From an unidentified eubacterium SCB49 (GTDB lineage: Bacteria > Bacteroidota > Bacteroidia > Flavobacteriales > Flavobacteriaceae): 64,000 nucleotides of DNA. The notes under the pieces were generated by a model. That model was not told the DNA's origin and made no database searches. It worked only from the letters and a program-made list of their open reading frames with translations. The position numbers were made by a program, and so were the translations under genes. The stretch covers positions 62,001-126,000 of the forward strand of contig ABCO01000004.1 in NCBI GenBank assembly GCA_000170815.1, written 5' to 3'. Below are positions 54,257-64,000 of the stretch, piece by piece (the first letter of the stretch is position 1; each line of letters starts with the position of its first letter).

Positions 54257-54587
54257 GATGCAATAATTTTAAGGAAGTAGACTATCGATAAGTATCGCTT
54301 TATGGGTTAAGGATGGCACCACTTGCAAACTAGCGCTAGCGATATAGATATTAACTCATAATACTCAAAAAACAATCTGTAACATTAACTTAAAGGATGT
54401 TGGTCTTATCGTATACATTACTGTATTTTTCAAAGAGGTCTTTTGATATTTTCTTTTTGATAAGATAACAAGAAGATAAACCCGCAACATTGAAGCTGCT
54501 AATAGTGAATAGCATCGCTTTTATTTTATACACTGAGTGACTAGATTAATAAATATAAGTTTTTCATTATTTCAAAAACATAAGCCC
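54257..54587. other. intergenic region with no gene found
   Basis: This 331-base stretch between the two terminators has no credible reading frame. It contains a small CGATA-AG-TATCG inverted repeat (54286-54297) and the palindrome CTAGCGCTAG (54330-54339). No tRNA, promoter with a clear target or known RNA family was recognised. It may be plain spacer or hold an unrecognised small RNA. Confidence 0.4.
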
Positions 54588-54627
54588 ACAAAAAAACCTC
54601 AATGTTCATATAGATCATTGAGGTTTT
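54588..54627 (-). terminator. intrinsic terminator after the TonB-type gene
   Basis: AAAACCTCAATG (54593-54604) pairs perfectly with CATTGAGGTTTT (54616-54627). On the minus strand it is followed by a T run, so it ends the transcript of the TonB-type gene. Confidence 0.88.
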
Positions 54628-54666
54628 AAAATAAGCAATGCTTTAAAGCATCCCTATTTATGTATT

Positions 54667-55392
54667 CTAGTTATCAACTTGGAATAAGATAGGTAGAGAG
54701 TAAAGTACCCCTACAGACTTACCACGTTGCTTTCCTGGTGTCATTTTTGGTAAAGAACCTATCACATCTTTTGCTTCTTTTTCAAGTCTTGGGTGCGGTG
54801 CACGAGCTAAGATATTTGTGATATTTCCATTTTTATCAATCTTGAATTGAACAGAAATACGCTGACGACCTTCTAAACCAAGTTCTGAAGCTAGTTCTGT
54901 GTCAAACTTTTTCTGTACAAATTTCTGTACTTTTTCACTCATACATGCTTTTTTACCAGCATTTCCTTTAGCAGATTCGCATCCAGGATAGATTGGCACG
55001 TTTTCAATCACTGCAAATGGTACATCTGCAATTTCTTCTTCAACAACCTCTTCTATAATCTCTTCAACTTCCACAATCTCCTCTTCAGCATTTGTTTCTG
55101 TAGATTCAATAATTGTTTCTTCAACTTCTTCTTCATCTTCTACAACCTCAATAACCTCTGGCGCTGGTGGCGGCGGTGGCGGCGGTGGTGGTGGTGTAAG
55201 TGTTTGAGTGATAGGGATTTCCTCCTCAAGCTCATCTCCTACATTAAGACCTGCTATGTCATATTCAGTTTTATCATAGGTCTTCCATTCTATCGCTTGC
55301 CACGAAAGGAATAGCATTAAAGCTAAACCACCTAGTAGAAAGATAGAACTATTTCTACCTACATCAGATTTTGGATTTTTTTTCGGTTCCAT
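54667..55392 (-). CDS. tonB: energy transducer TonB
   Basis: A 241-residue TonB-type protein linking the inner membrane proton-force machine to outer membrane receptors. A single N-terminal helix (about residues 15-33) is followed by a ten-proline run (67-76), a very acidic stretch of Glu/Val repeats and a C-terminal TonB domain (about 150-241, with PGCE, RISVQFKIDKNG and the PKMTPGKQRG segment). No exbB/exbD is adjacent. Several TonB paralogues are usual in this group, so which receptors it serves is unknown. The proline run is encoded by a GGn repeat on the plus strand. Confidence 0.88.
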   Translation of the reverse strand: MEPKKNPKSDVGRNSSIFLLGGLALMLFLSWQAIEWKTYDKTEYDIAGLNVGDELEEEIPITQTLTPPPPPPPPPPAPEVIEVVEDEEEVEETIIESTETNAEEEIVEVEEIIEEVVEEEIADVPFAVIENVPIYPGCESAKGNAGKKACMSEKVQKFVQKKFDTELASELGLEGRQRISVQFKIDKNGNITNILARAPHPRLEKEAKDVIGSLPKMTPGKQRGKSVGVLYSLPILFQVDN

Positions 55393-55446
55393 ATTATTTT
55401 TTTTTCCTGTTGCTAATTTATATAAAAACTAACTAATCCAAAAACA

Positions 55447-55848
55447 TTAATTAGTTTTACTTAAAAATTTAATCTTTAAAATTTTAAAAAGCAGTAATCC
55501 GCTTAAACATCCTATTGTATTTGCTACTACATCTTTTACATCAGCCATTCTTGTAGTAGTAAACTGCTCTTGAGCAACTTCAATTATTATGCCGTAAATA
55601 ACAGCACAAATAAATACAATAAACAAACCTTTAAAATCTTGATACAGACCTCTTTTGTAAAAATATAATAACCATAAAAAAATTAGTGCAGCATTGAAAA
55701 CAATGTGCACTAGTTTATCTATGGGTAATGAGTTACTTGTCTCTACCGAAATAGACACAAGAAAAAGAAATGTTATTGCCATCGTATAAATAACACAAAT
55801 GACAATAAGAGCTTTAGGCTCCAATAAGCGCTTTATAAGCTGCATCAT
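55447..55848 (-). CDS. VanZ-like membrane protein
   Basis: A 133-residue protein of the VanZ family (from the ATG at 55848; a TTG lies 3 bases earlier), with hydrophobic helices near 13-30, 44-58, 72-88 and 108-125. Conserved [16 protein letters not shown] and the [12 protein letters not shown] segment fit the family, whose function in teicoplanin resistance is peripheral and otherwise unknown. It overlaps gcvH by 35 bases, so it is probably translationally coupled to that gene. No antibiotic resistance is implied. Confidence 0.8.
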   Translation of the reverse strand: MMQLIKRLLEPKALIVICVIYTMAITFLFLVSISVETSNSLPIDKLVHIVFNAALIFLWLLYFYKRGLYQDFKGLFIVFICAVIYGIIIEVAQEQFTTTRMADVKDVVANTIGCLSGLLLFKILKIKFLSKTN

Positions 55849-56194
55849 CAAGAAGTGCTTCTACCTCACTAGGATTAGTAAATTTTATTTTTATCATCCA
55901 TCCCTCACCATAAGGATCACTGTTCACCTTTTCTGGTTCTGCCTCTAATGAATCATTAAAAGCTACAATCTCTCCTGTTAAAGGTAAAAATAAATCAGAT
56001 ACTGTTTTTACAGCTTCTACTGTTCCAAAAACCTCTTCTACATCTAGAGTTTCATCGAGTGTTTCGACCTCTACATATACTATATCACCAAGCTCTCCTT
56101 GAGCAAAGTCTGTGATACCTACAGTGGCTACGTCTCCTTCAATTAAGATCCATTCGTGATCTTTTGTATACTTTAAATTTGCTGGTACATTCAT
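55814..56194 (-). CDS. gcvH: glycine cleavage system H protein
   Basis: A 126-residue lipoyl carrier of the glycine cleavage system, moving the methylamine group between the P and T proteins. The lipoyl-lysine site is in [12 protein letters not shown] (residues about 57-68), and YTKDHEWI and [18 protein letters not shown] are the conserved N-terminal segments. The P, T and L genes are not near. It follows sprA (on the minus strand) by 25 bases and is overlapped at its end by the VanZ-like gene, so the three may share a transcript. Confidence 0.95.
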   Translation of the reverse strand: MNVPANLKYTKDHEWILIEGDVATVGITDFAQGELGDIVYVEVETLDETLDVEEVFGTVEAVKTVSDLFLPLTGEIVAFNDSLEAEPEKVNSDPYGEGWMIKIKFTNPSEVEALLDDAAYKALIGA

Positions 56195-56219
56195 TTTAAT
56201 AATATTCTATGTTAATTTT

Positions 56220-59200
56220 TTAGTTTCCAAAATTATATCTCAATGTGATTCCACTACGAATTGTTGTCTGTGGAAACGCTGTTGAAATTGCATATTCAGA
56301 GAATGTATGGTCATAATAGAACAGTGCTGTTAAGTTTTTACTTAGTGCATAATCTGCACTAAACTGTAATCCATATATTGTCTGCCCTGCAGTAACCTGA
56401 TTATTGTTTAAGTCTAAATATCTAATAATGGTTTTATTGTTTCTTACAGACCCATCTAGCTTAAAGTTTAAATCACTCTTTATAACTTGTCTTTTACCTC
56501 CCAGATTAGTAACAAATCTAAGATCTTTTACCCTGTAACCTAATCCTAAAATAACTTCATTACCTATAATTTCAGTAAGTAGATTGTTTGCAAAGCTTAA
56601 ACTCAAGGCTCTATCTTTTCTTAATTCAGCAAGAATCTTAACTGAATTTTTCATTTCAAAATCAACACGAATTAGCGGAGAAAACTGTTCTGTAAGATTC
56701 ACATTTGTTAAGAACATTTCGCTCTTAAAGTTTCCTGACTGATCTGTTTCTGTTGGGTCTTGACGGTTGTAATCAAGATTTGTCTGAAATTGATTCACTG
56801 TATATCCTGCTTGATAACCGTGTTGTAATGAGAATCGTTTAAAGTTTTTCTTAAACCAATCTAACTTCATTAAACCTGTATATTTAATATCCCAGTTAGG
56901 TAAAGGCACATCTCTTAAAAAGCCTGTATCCTCACTATCTGCATCGCTACCTTTATATGCAGCTAAAAATGCCGGAAGTAAAACATCTTGACTTGTTTTA
57001 CCAAATCCAACTGGATAACCTTCTTCATCAACAGGAAAGTCGCTAGTGCCATAAAAATCTGTTGCCAATTTATTTGCTACAACTAACCTATTTGATCTAA
57101 AATCATCAAATGGAACTGAGCCATTTTCATCACTTTTACCAAATGCAGTTTTCAATAAAAATGTTGATATATTAAAGTTTCCAAAGGTGTTTGGTGTTAA
57201 TGTATTATACAAGTTATCAGTAACTATATAATTTTCACTATAGTTTTCTGAATAAGTTCTATTAGCATTCAAGTCTATCTTTAAATCATTTAAAGGTTCT
57301 AAGTTTGCTTGAACATCTAACTGTCTAGAATCTGTTTCTGTATATTGTTCATTAAACTCTGGATACAAAGTTAACCATCCTTTTCTAGCAGCCTCTTCAC
57401 GTACATCAAGCTGACTACCAAAAGTAAATCCAGTAGTTGGTTTTAAAGTACCTGCAAAACCAATAGTTGGTGTATACCCCGGAAGATATGTTCCTTCGTT
57501 TTGCGTATAATTAAGTTGGACTTTCTTAATCATAGTTGCTAAACCAATAAGTGTGTTTGTTGCCTTATCACCAGCCGAAAGACCTGTTCCTGCTTCTGCA
57601 CCACTATTTCGTCCGCCACCTTCAGCGTCACTACCAGCTTTACTAGTGATACCAGCTCTTCCACCTTTTATAGCAGAACCACCTTTAAGACCACTTCCAG
57701 AACCAGCTCCTGTTCTATTTGCTCTTTTCTTGGTTAGACCCACAGAACGATAAAAACTATTAAAGTCAAGGTTCGAGTTAATTCTATGCGCACTTGAGTT
57801 TTGTACAGAATTTCCTAAATTATAAGTCCCCGATGTACCGTCACTTAAAACAATATCAATCTGATTAAACAAATCACTACCACCTTGCCACTGAAAAGTA
57901 CCTGTGTAACTATATGTGGCACGAATAAACTTTAAAAATGCAAGTTTATCAAAAGGTAAATCATAATTTAACTCTAGTTGCTGTTGATGTAAATTAGGAT
58001 CTCCAACATCAAAGAATCCATCCCAGACTCCTATTGAATTGTCTGAAACAAACTCTAAAGAACCATCTTCTTGTTCTTCTGGATTTAAATAATTTGTAAC
58101 AATACGATTATTTGCAGCTGTAAAATTAAAACGAAACGACTTTGTTAAATTCCAATTTACACCATAATTCCAGTCAAATAGATAATTTCGTTGATACAAC
58201 TTAGGCGCAGCCAAAAAGTTTTCATCTAAACCAACTTCTCTGTATTTAATCTCATTATACTTACGAGTAATATTTGATCCTAAATTAATATTTGAAGGTA
58301 GATAATTTAGATTAACATCTTTTAAGAACTGAAGATACTTAGAAGTAAATAATGAATCGTTTTTCTTAAAAGGTTCTAGGGTCTTAGCTTCAAAATTATA
58401 ATTATAAGTTGCTCCAGCACGTACTACTTGCTCAAAAGACTCTTCAATTTCAAAACTATGATGGTCCATTTGATTATAAGAACCTGAAAAAGTAAAGTTT
58501 TCCACATCATAAACTTTTGGTGCAGCATCACCTGTACGTTCTTTACGAATACCAATTAAGTTTACACTTTCTCTTTTTGTGTAATCTATAGATTGTTCTA
58601 AAATACGATCTCGCTCACTTGCATCTACCGTATTATCTAGCCTGTCTTGTAATTCTATATCTTGATACTCTGGGTCATATTGAGGAGTAATTGTCTCTAC
58701 AGATCTCCCATAATTAAAAGGCAATTGAACCCCCCATTTTTTTGGAAGCATTTGCCCTAAATTAAGATTAGTAACTAAGTCGTATCCTTCAGAATCTTCC
58801 ATACTTCTAGCATTTGGCCCCTGATCTACAGAACCAAATCCAATTGTACTTTTATTAGCCGTCGCACTTACATTTGCAAAATCTGCAACATTTGCATCTA
58901 GACTTGCTACTGCAGCCCAACCTCCTGTGTTTTTTAGTTCAGAAAGACGCAATTCATTAAACCATACCTCTCCACATACATCACTATTAGAAGTTGATCC
59001 ATTTTTTAGTCCGAGCATGATAATTCTAACATTTCCAAAACTTGGACTACCTTTTATACCAATTCGCAATTCGTTTTCACCAGCAATAGTTCCATCTAAA
59101 AGTTCTGATTCATTATAAAAAATCACACCATCTGACGTTGCTGTTGGTAAAGCTGTATCTGGGTCTAAAACTTTAGTCTTTATATCTTGTAGTAAGCTTA

Positions 59201-62200
59201 AACGAAGATTTAATCTATTTGCTGCAGGCCATATGTCTTCATCAGTTGCTGCTCCAAACGATGTTGGGTTTAATGGAATCTGAATTTCATAGAAGTTTTC
59301 AGAAAGGTCATTACCTATTCTCATAAAAGCAACCATATCTCCATCTGCTAATGGCACCTCATCTACAAGTGATTCTGCGTGAATAAACATTTCTAAGTTT
59401 TCATACTGGCGCATGTCTACATTAAAATTCTTATAAACTGCACGACCATCTTCAGGCTCTAAACCACAAGTACGCATAGCCAAAGACTGCTCGTTTTGTC
59501 TAATAATACTATTATTATTATTCAACTCTTCACGAATTACCCCTGGAGGTAAAACATAAGGAATAGGCTGTCTATTTTCATTTTCTTCAATATTTACAGC
59601 TTCTACTTCAAATATGGTGTCATCAAGCTCAGGATCTTCACCAGAAGCATCAAGTGTTTGTGTATACCTTCTATAATCTCCTCGTACAAGCTCCATAGAA
59701 CCAAAACGTAATGTAGTAGGTGCTGTAAAGTCTGTTAGATACATACGCATAAAACGAATAGATCTATAATCTGTAATTCCATTAATCGCTCTATCTGGCT
59801 CACTAATAGGAATTTTAAACTGTACCCATTCTGTTGGGATAATCTCACCATTTGGTGCTGTTACATCAATCTCTTTAAAGTCTGTTACATAATCATTTGC
59901 AGCAGCATTCATTGTACCAGGAGCGAAAGGAATTTCATATTCAAAATAGCTATTCACCGTATTCATCGACTTGTCACGGTTAATGTCTTCAACATCTGGC
60001 ACAGAAGTATTTCCTCTATCGGTATCACCAACTGATTCTGGTGAATTTCCTTGAGATCCATTATAATTATTATAACGACTCCTTATATCACCTTCTGCTT
60101 GTAAGAAATAAAGATAATTATCACGAGCTGGATCTTGACCAAAGGTTCCAAATTGAGCCATCTCTTCATTATCATTAAACCCATCATACCCAATATCTTG
60201 TGCGGTTCTTGCATCACCAGTAGAATCAAACGTATAGATTAATGCCTGATTAGTAGGCACTTTTCCGTACACAACAGGTGTTGTACCACTTGTCTCTCCC
60301 GCTACATCTGGCAGTCCGTTTTCATATTGCTTACGTCCATCTTTTAATACATCTTCTGAAATATTACCTAAGTTAAAACGAAGTGTACCTCCAGTGTTTC
60401 CAGCATTTTCATCATAAATAAATGGGTTCATTACCCAAAACTGGATATATTCTACATTAGAGCTCTCAAAATCTGTAGTACTTATAGAGCGCATAATACC
60501 TCCATAGTTATCGCCAGGATTAGGCAACACATTTAAATTACCATTTCCATCTGCCGTAGCCATTGGGTTATAATTATATTGCCCTCTTTCTGATGGATTA
60601 TAATTAAGATCTAATGTAAACAAAGCTTGTGTTTGTCCTTGAACAATATCTTGATTCGGAAAAATTTCGTCTCTAAAAACTCTACGTGTAAATGGAGATG
60701 AAAGATCTTCATCAGAAATACCATCTGGTCTTGCTGTACTATAGAAAATAGGATCTATAGAATACCAATTAAGCTTGGCTCTTTTGTAACTATATTCTAA
60801 CATTCCGTTTTCATACTCACCTCCATAACCAAGAGGAGCACTAGACAAGTACCAAGATAAAGGCGAACTTATATCTAATCCTGTCTGAGAGGCTTCAAAA
60901 TCATCTAAATAAGAAGTCGATTTTCCATCAAAGTCTGAAACATCAGGAGATCCAGGCATTAAATACGCAAACTCACCACGTACAGACATATTAGACTCTA
61001 CATCTGTATCTATATTAGGAAGCTTATTAACAAGACGTGTTAAAAATGGAACCTCTGTAGAATATGCAGCATTAAATCCAAAAATTGTATTATTAATAGG
61101 CTCGCTATCATAGTTAGATTTTTGTGTAAGTGGACGCTCATTAAGGTTTAGATAAGTACCACCTATTAAGAAGTTTTCGTTAAATTTATGTTCTACATTT
61201 AACCCTGTAAAACGTTTTGTTTGTTGCCCAAACAATGTGTTATTTTCAACACTAATATTAATAGGTGTATTTGAAGCCTGTAACGCAGGATCAATAATTT
61301 GCACTCTACCTAATTGATAATTTACGGTATAATCAACTCCTTCTACAAGGGTACGACCACCAGCGGTTACAGTTACAGAACCTTGAGGGATATTAAACGC
61401 ACCAATTGCAATACCATCTGATCCCGTAGATTTATAGGTACCTTTTATTTGAAACAAGTTTTTATCACTATCTTCTTGCTCTGCTTGAATTTTTGTTGTG
61501 CGATACAAAGACCTATATACATACTTATTTTGGTTTGCATTATAAGTTTCAGGAATATCATATTTTGAACCAGAAGCACCACCTTCTAATTTATCGAATA
61601 GGTATTCTCCAAATGGCTCAACACTAGTAAATATAATTCGACCATTAGTCTGATCTACTGTAATACCTGGATAAAAATCAAAGAATCCATCTCCACCTTG
61701 TTGTGGATCATTATTATAGTTTAATCTATCTAAATTAAACACGCGTAATAAAACCGTATTTTCTATATCTTCTGGTAAAGCTACAGCAGGAAACTCCATA
61801 CTCCCTTCTGCGGCAGTAATATAGTTTATTGGTGAAGGATTTGAGTATAATATGTTTAATGTAAAATCTTCTTTCTCTAATTGGAATGCACCTAAAGAAT
61901 ATATATTCTTCATCATTAAATCCCACACAGGCTCATTGACACTTGTAATACTACTTTTTAATAATTTTACAATAAGGTTTTGCTGTATCGCTGCTTCAGG
62001 CAAATCATCTTCTTCTGCATCTGGATCAACAATAATATCACCACCATTTGCATCTACCCCATCGGTACTAAACTCCCCTACTTGATACACCTTACCGTTT
62101 ACAGTATATTGGAAAGCAACCCCTAAAACTTCATCATTATTTAAACGTTGATTAAGAGAAATATACCCCAATTGAGTATTTAAATCATATTCATTTGCAT

Positions 62201-63524
62201 CTAATCTACGTGCATTCTCTAATGTAGCATAGTCTGTCCCGTCATTTACACTAATACCAAAACCATTACCTACAGTTGCAATATCCCGTATTGAAGAATT
62301 TAAGATAGACATAGCGTCACCTTCAATTCCAAAAGGGTTAAAATCATTATTTGCGTTGTCTGGAAAAGAAGCACGAGGCTTATTTAAGAAACCACCTGGA
62401 GGAAAATCAAGACCTATATTTGATATATCTGACTCTCCAATATCCTGTATCGCTACAATATTACGAACATCATCAGTGTTACTCGTAGTATTTGTTATCC
62501 AAACTTCTGCTCTTGTAATTTGAACATTACTATTAATAAAAGGATACTGTCCTAAAGCAGTGTTATAATTATCCCTAAAGTAATGAGCCAAAAAGAAGTG
62601 ACGATTCTCATCATATTCTGAAGCAAAAAACTCATAATCTGTTACAGTAGAACCCCCTTCTGCAACTACAGAGCGAGTTTCAGATTTCTGTTCTGAAAAC
62701 ACTCCAGTTATTGTTGTTTTACCAAACTGCAATTGTGTTTTAACACCAAAAAGACTCTGCGCCCCTTGGATTAATGAACTATTAAGTGGCATACTCACGT
62801 TACCTACTTCAATTTTCTGAATAATAGAATCCTCACCACCACCTAAAGTAGGGTCATATTCTAATTTTATTTGGTTCTGAAAATCAAAAGTAGATTGCGT
62901 ATCATAATTTGCAGTAACCGAAAGTCGTTCTCCAACTTTACCTAACAAACTCAAACTAATACGTTGATCAAAATCAAAAGAAAGGTTTGTTCTGTTTCTT
63001 GGCGAGAATGCTGGATTATCTTGTTTTGTAAAAAGAACACCTAAATCCATCTCTACACTACCTTGAGGGATTACCTCAATGACGTTACCCCCAAAAATAG
63101 TTTCAAACAAACTAGATTTTACATAAAAAGAAGGTAACAAGTTTTTTTGTAACTCATCCGAGCCTTCTTTCCTTCCATCTGCAGCACTTATTTTATCTTT
63201 AAAATATTTCTTCATCTCCTCTTTAATGATGAGATCTTGATACTCTTCTGGCGTCAAGATTATTGGGTAAGAAATATTAAAATCACCTAGTGTTTGTGTG
63301 TAAATATAACGATCTGTTATAGGGTCATAAACATACAAATCTTCAATACTTGGCGGCGATGGTAGCTCCATCTGGCCCATAGCAACAGTATCTACATCAG
63401 ACGCCGGATCACCATCTGGATCAGGGTCAATTTCTTGAGCAGTAAGACTACCACTCATGAATATACTTAAAACGAATAACAGTTTAAAGAAACTGTTTGA
63501 GATTGCGTAATTGTTCGTGTTCAA
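56220..63524 (-). CDS. sprA: type IX secretion translocon / gliding protein SprA (Sov)
   Basis: A 2434-residue outer membrane protein, the very large 36-strand barrel translocon of type IX secretion. A signal peptide (ends near residue 30, LTAQ) is followed by long beta-strand-rich stretches and ends in YNFGN. The start codon is TTG at 63524; no in-frame ATG or GTG precedes the hydrophobic signal, so TTG is required unless a rarer ATT at 63536 is used. A Gly/Ser/Ala-rich, low-complexity stretch at about residues 1934-1988 interrupts the strand pattern. It begins 4 bases after ruvA, in a widely conserved order. Confidence 0.95.
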   Translation of the reverse strand: MNTNNYAISNSFFKLLFVLSIFMSGSLTAQEIDPDPDGDPASDVDTVAMGQMELPSPPSIEDLYVYDPITDRYIYTQTLGDFNISYPIILTPEEYQDLIIKEEMKKYFKDKISAADGRKEGSDELQKNLLPSFYVKSSLFETIFGGNVIEVIPQGSVEMDLGVLFTKQDNPAFSPRNRTNLSFDFDQRISLSLLGKVGERLSVTANYDTQSTFDFQNQIKLEYDPTLGGGEDSIIQKIEVGNVSMPLNSSLIQGAQSLFGVKTQLQFGKTTITGVFSEQKSETRSVVAEGGSTVTDYEFFASEYDENRHFFLAHYFRDNYNTALGQYPFINSNVQITRAEVWITNTTSNTDDVRNIVAIQDIGESDISNIGLDFPPGGFLNKPRASFPDNANNDFNPFGIEGDAMSILNSSIRDIATVGNGFGISVNDGTDYATLENARRLDANEYDLNTQLGYISLNQRLNNDEVLGVAFQYTVNGKVYQVGEFSTDGVDANGGDIIVDPDAEEDDLPEAAIQQNLIVKLLKSSITSVNEPVWDLMMKNIYSLGAFQLEKEDFTLNILYSNPSPINYITAAEGSMEFPAVALPEDIENTVLLRVFNLDRLNYNNDPQQGGDGFFDFYPGITVDQTNGRIIFTSVEPFGEYLFDKLEGGASGSKYDIPETYNANQNKYVYRSLYRTTKIQAEQEDSDKNLFQIKGTYKSTGSDGIAIGAFNIPQGSVTVTAGGRTLVEGVDYTVNYQLGRVQIIDPALQASNTPINISVENNTLFGQQTKRFTGLNVEHKFNENFLIGGTYLNLNERPLTQKSNYDSEPINNTIFGFNAAYSTEVPFLTRLVNKLPNIDTDVESNMSVRGEFAYLMPGSPDVSDFDGKSTSYLDDFEASQTGLDISSPLSWYLSSAPLGYGGEYENGMLEYSYKRAKLNWYSIDPIFYSTARPDGISDEDLSSPFTRRVFRDEIFPNQDIVQGQTQALFTLDLNYNPSERGQYNYNPMATADGNGNLNVLPNPGDNYGGIMRSISTTDFESSNVEYIQFWVMNPFIYDENAGNTGGTLRFNLGNISEDVLKDGRKQYENGLPDVAGETSGTTPVVYGKVPTNQALIYTFDSTGDARTAQDIGYDGFNDNEEMAQFGTFGQDPARDNYLYFLQAEGDIRSRYNNYNGSQGNSPESVGDTDRGNTSVPDVEDINRDKSMNTVNSYFEYEIPFAPGTMNAAANDYVTDFKEIDVTAPNGEIIPTEWVQFKIPISEPDRAINGITDYRSIRFMRMYLTDFTAPTTLRFGSMELVRGDYRRYTQTLDASGEDPELDDTIFEVEAVNIEENENRQPIPYVLPPGVIREELNNNNSIIRQNEQSLAMRTCGLEPEDGRAVYKNFNVDMRQYENLEMFIHAESLVDEVPLADGDMVAFMRIGNDLSENFYEIQIPLNPTSFGAATDEDIWPAANRLNLRLSLLQDIKTKVLDPDTALPTATSDGVIFYNESELLDGTIAGENELRIGIKGSPSFGNVRIIMLGLKNGSTSNSDVCGEVWFNELRLSELKNTGGWAAVASLDANVADFANVSATANKSTIGFGSVDQGPNARSMEDSEGYDLVTNLNLGQMLPKKWGVQLPFNYGRSVETITPQYDPEYQDIELQDRLDNTVDASERDRILEQSIDYTKRESVNLIGIRKERTGDAAPKVYDVENFTFSGSYNQMDHHSFEIEESFEQVVRAGATYNYNFEAKTLEPFKKNDSLFTSKYLQFLKDVNLNYLPSNINLGSNITRKYNEIKYREVGLDENFLAAPKLYQRNYLFDWNYGVNWNLTKSFRFNFTAANNRIVTNYLNPEEQEDGSLEFVSDNSIGVWDGFFDVGDPNLHQQQLELNYDLPFDKLAFLKFIRATYSYTGTFQWQGGSDLFNQIDIVLSDGTSGTYNLGNSVQNSSAHRINSNLDFNSFYRSVGLTKKRANRTGAGSGSGLKGGSAIKGGRAGITSKAGSDAEGGGRNSGAEAGTGLSAGDKATNTLIGLATMIKKVQLNYTQNEGTYLPGYTPTIGFAGTLKPTTGFTFGSQLDVREEAARKGWLTLYPEFNEQYTETDSRQLDVQANLEPLNDLKIDLNANRTYSENYSENYIVTDNLYNTLTPNTFGNFNISTFLLKTAFGKSDENGSVPFDDFRSNRLVVANKLATDFYGTSDFPVDEEGYPVGFGKTSQDVLLPAFLAAYKGSDADSEDTGFLRDVPLPNWDIKYTGLMKLDWFKKNFKRFSLQHGYQAGYTVNQFQTNLDYNRQDPTETDQSGNFKSEMFLTNVNLTEQFSPLIRVDFEMKNSVKILAELRKDRALSLSFANNLLTEIIGNEVILGLGYRVKDLRFVTNLGGKRQVIKSDLNFKLDGSVRNNKTIIRYLDLNNNQVTAGQTIYGLQFSADYALSKNLTALFYYDHTFSEYAISTAFPQTTIRSGITLRYNFGN

Positions 63525-63528
63525 AAGG

Positions 63529-64000
63529 TTACAAATTTTTTAAAGCATGTTTAATTATCTCTTCTACAGTAGCTTCTGGATGTTGTTGGACAATTTTGTC
63601 ACACACTTTTTCAGCTACTTTCCTAGCAAAACCTAAGGTCTCCAAGGCTGATAACGCTTCATTTTTGTTCGTATTGCTTGAAACGGCAGAAATAGCTGAC
63701 ATTCCAAACACTTTAATTATTTTATCTTTTAAATCTAAAATCACTCTTTGAGCAGTTTTAGCACCTATTCCTTTAACAGATTGGATCACTGAAACATCTT
63801 CAGAAACTATTGCATCCATCACTTGCTTTGGGTTTAACGAAGACAACATAGTTCTTGCTATACTTGCCCCTACACCAGAAACAGAAATCAATAATCTAAA
63901 AATTTCTCGTTCTACTTTTGTAGAAAAACCATATAAGGTATGAGCATCTTCCCTCACTTGTAAATGTGTATACAATAGCACATTTTCTGTTGAAGGTAAC
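63529..64000 (-). CDS. ruvA: Holliday junction DNA helicase subunit RuvA (partial)
   Basis: The 3' 157 codons of ruvA, cut by the window edge; the N-terminal beta-barrel is mostly missing. The readable part includes the end of domain I (LLYTHLQVREDAHTLYGF), two helix-hairpin-helix motifs (SGVGASIARTML and KGIGAKTAQRVI) and the C-terminal RuvB-contacting domain (ALETLGFARKVAEKV). RuvA binds four-way junctions and recruits RuvB. The reading frame stays open to base 64000. It precedes sprA by 4 bases. Confidence 0.95.
   Translation of the reverse strand, partial: LPSTENVLLYTHLQVREDAHTLYGFSTKVEREIFRLLISVSGVGASIARTMLSSLNPKQVMDAIVSEDVSVIQSVKGIGAKTAQRVILDLKDKIIKVFGMSAISAVSSNTNKNEALSALETLGFARKVAEKVCDKIVQQHPEATVEEIIKHALKNL

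Noticed and set aside
54257..54587. Possible tRNA or small RNA gene between ahcY and tonB
   Set aside because: No cloverleaf or known RNA structure was found; only short inverted repeats are visible.
55447..55848. VanZ-like gene as an antibiotic resistance marker
   Set aside because: No other van genes are present. VanZ-like proteins are common in non-resistant bacteria.
57553..57753. Plus-strand open frame opposite the Gly-rich part of sprA
   Set aside because: It is the antisense of the low-complexity Gly/Ser/Ala insert in SprA. It has no start signal or recognisable protein and is a product of biased composition.
1..64000. CRISPR arrays, insertion sequences and phage genes
   Set aside because: No regularly spaced direct repeats, transposase, integrase or phage structural genes are seen on either strand.

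Overview
The window looks like chromosome from a marine member of the Flavobacteriaceae (Bacteroidota). The evidence is the AT-rich coding sequence, promoter boxes of the Bacteroidota type (TTTG/TTG, about 19 bases, TAnnTTTG), type IX secretion and gliding genes (porU, porV, gldJ, sprA), SusC/SusD outer membrane proteins and a flavobacterial pyruvate dehydrogenase block. A Dokdonia/Krokinobacter-like genus is my inference, not shown. I see no rRNA, tRNA, CRISPR array, insertion sequence or phage gene. The last gene (ruvA) is cut by the window edge.

Layout. 1-5.8 kb: a methyltransferase and glycosyltransferase pair, an alkaline phosphatase, an MlaE/MlaF-type lipid ABC transporter and a secreted FG-GAP protein with a type IX sorting tail. 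5.9-10.3 kb: a lipoprotein, then a minus-strand run SDR, SprT-like protease, mannose-1-phosphate guanylyltransferase and DUF389 membrane protein. 10.4-20.6 kb: pdhC, pdhA, cdd, porV and porU on the minus strand, divergent from gldJ; then murF. 22-23.2 kb: two small genes of uncertain role.

23.2-37.4 kb is the most unusual part: an arsenosugar-type island. It has an AhpD-like protein, the radical SAM enzyme ArsS, two DUF2064 glycosyltransferases, a SusC/SusD pair, a sodium:solute symporter, a phosphoesterase with an altered metal site, a rhodanese, a purine nucleoside phosphorylase, a small membrane protein, a sterol-desaturase-type oxygenase, a DUF547 protein and a TIGR04283-type glycosyltransferase. 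No arsM is present. A perfect 11-base inverted repeat lies just before the first gene. Next to it are a GH113-like lipoprotein, an FAD oxidoreductase with a membrane Fe-S protein, and two more glycosyltransferases (to 43.7 kb).

43.7-52.7 kb: HIT protein, GreA (with a terminator-like leader), a lipoprotein that looks like a cluster-less Rieske domain, and a thiamin acquisition locus. A TPP riboswitch with its own promoter precedes a TonB-dependent receptor. Upstream on the same strand are a PnuC-type transporter, a NadR-like P-loop kinase and a thiamin-binding-type protein, probably a thiamin uptake and phosphorylation set. An archaeal-type prenylglyceryl phosphate synthase and a phosphopantetheinyl transferase follow. 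52.8-64 kb: ahcY, a TonB-type protein, VanZ-like protein, gcvH, the giant sprA and partial ruvA.

How they fit: porU, porV, sprA and gldJ are secretion or gliding components, and the FG-GAP protein at 4.1 kb is a likely cargo. AhcY would recycle S-adenosylhomocysteine from methyltransferases. Domain calls rest on motifs read from the sequence; no database search was run.
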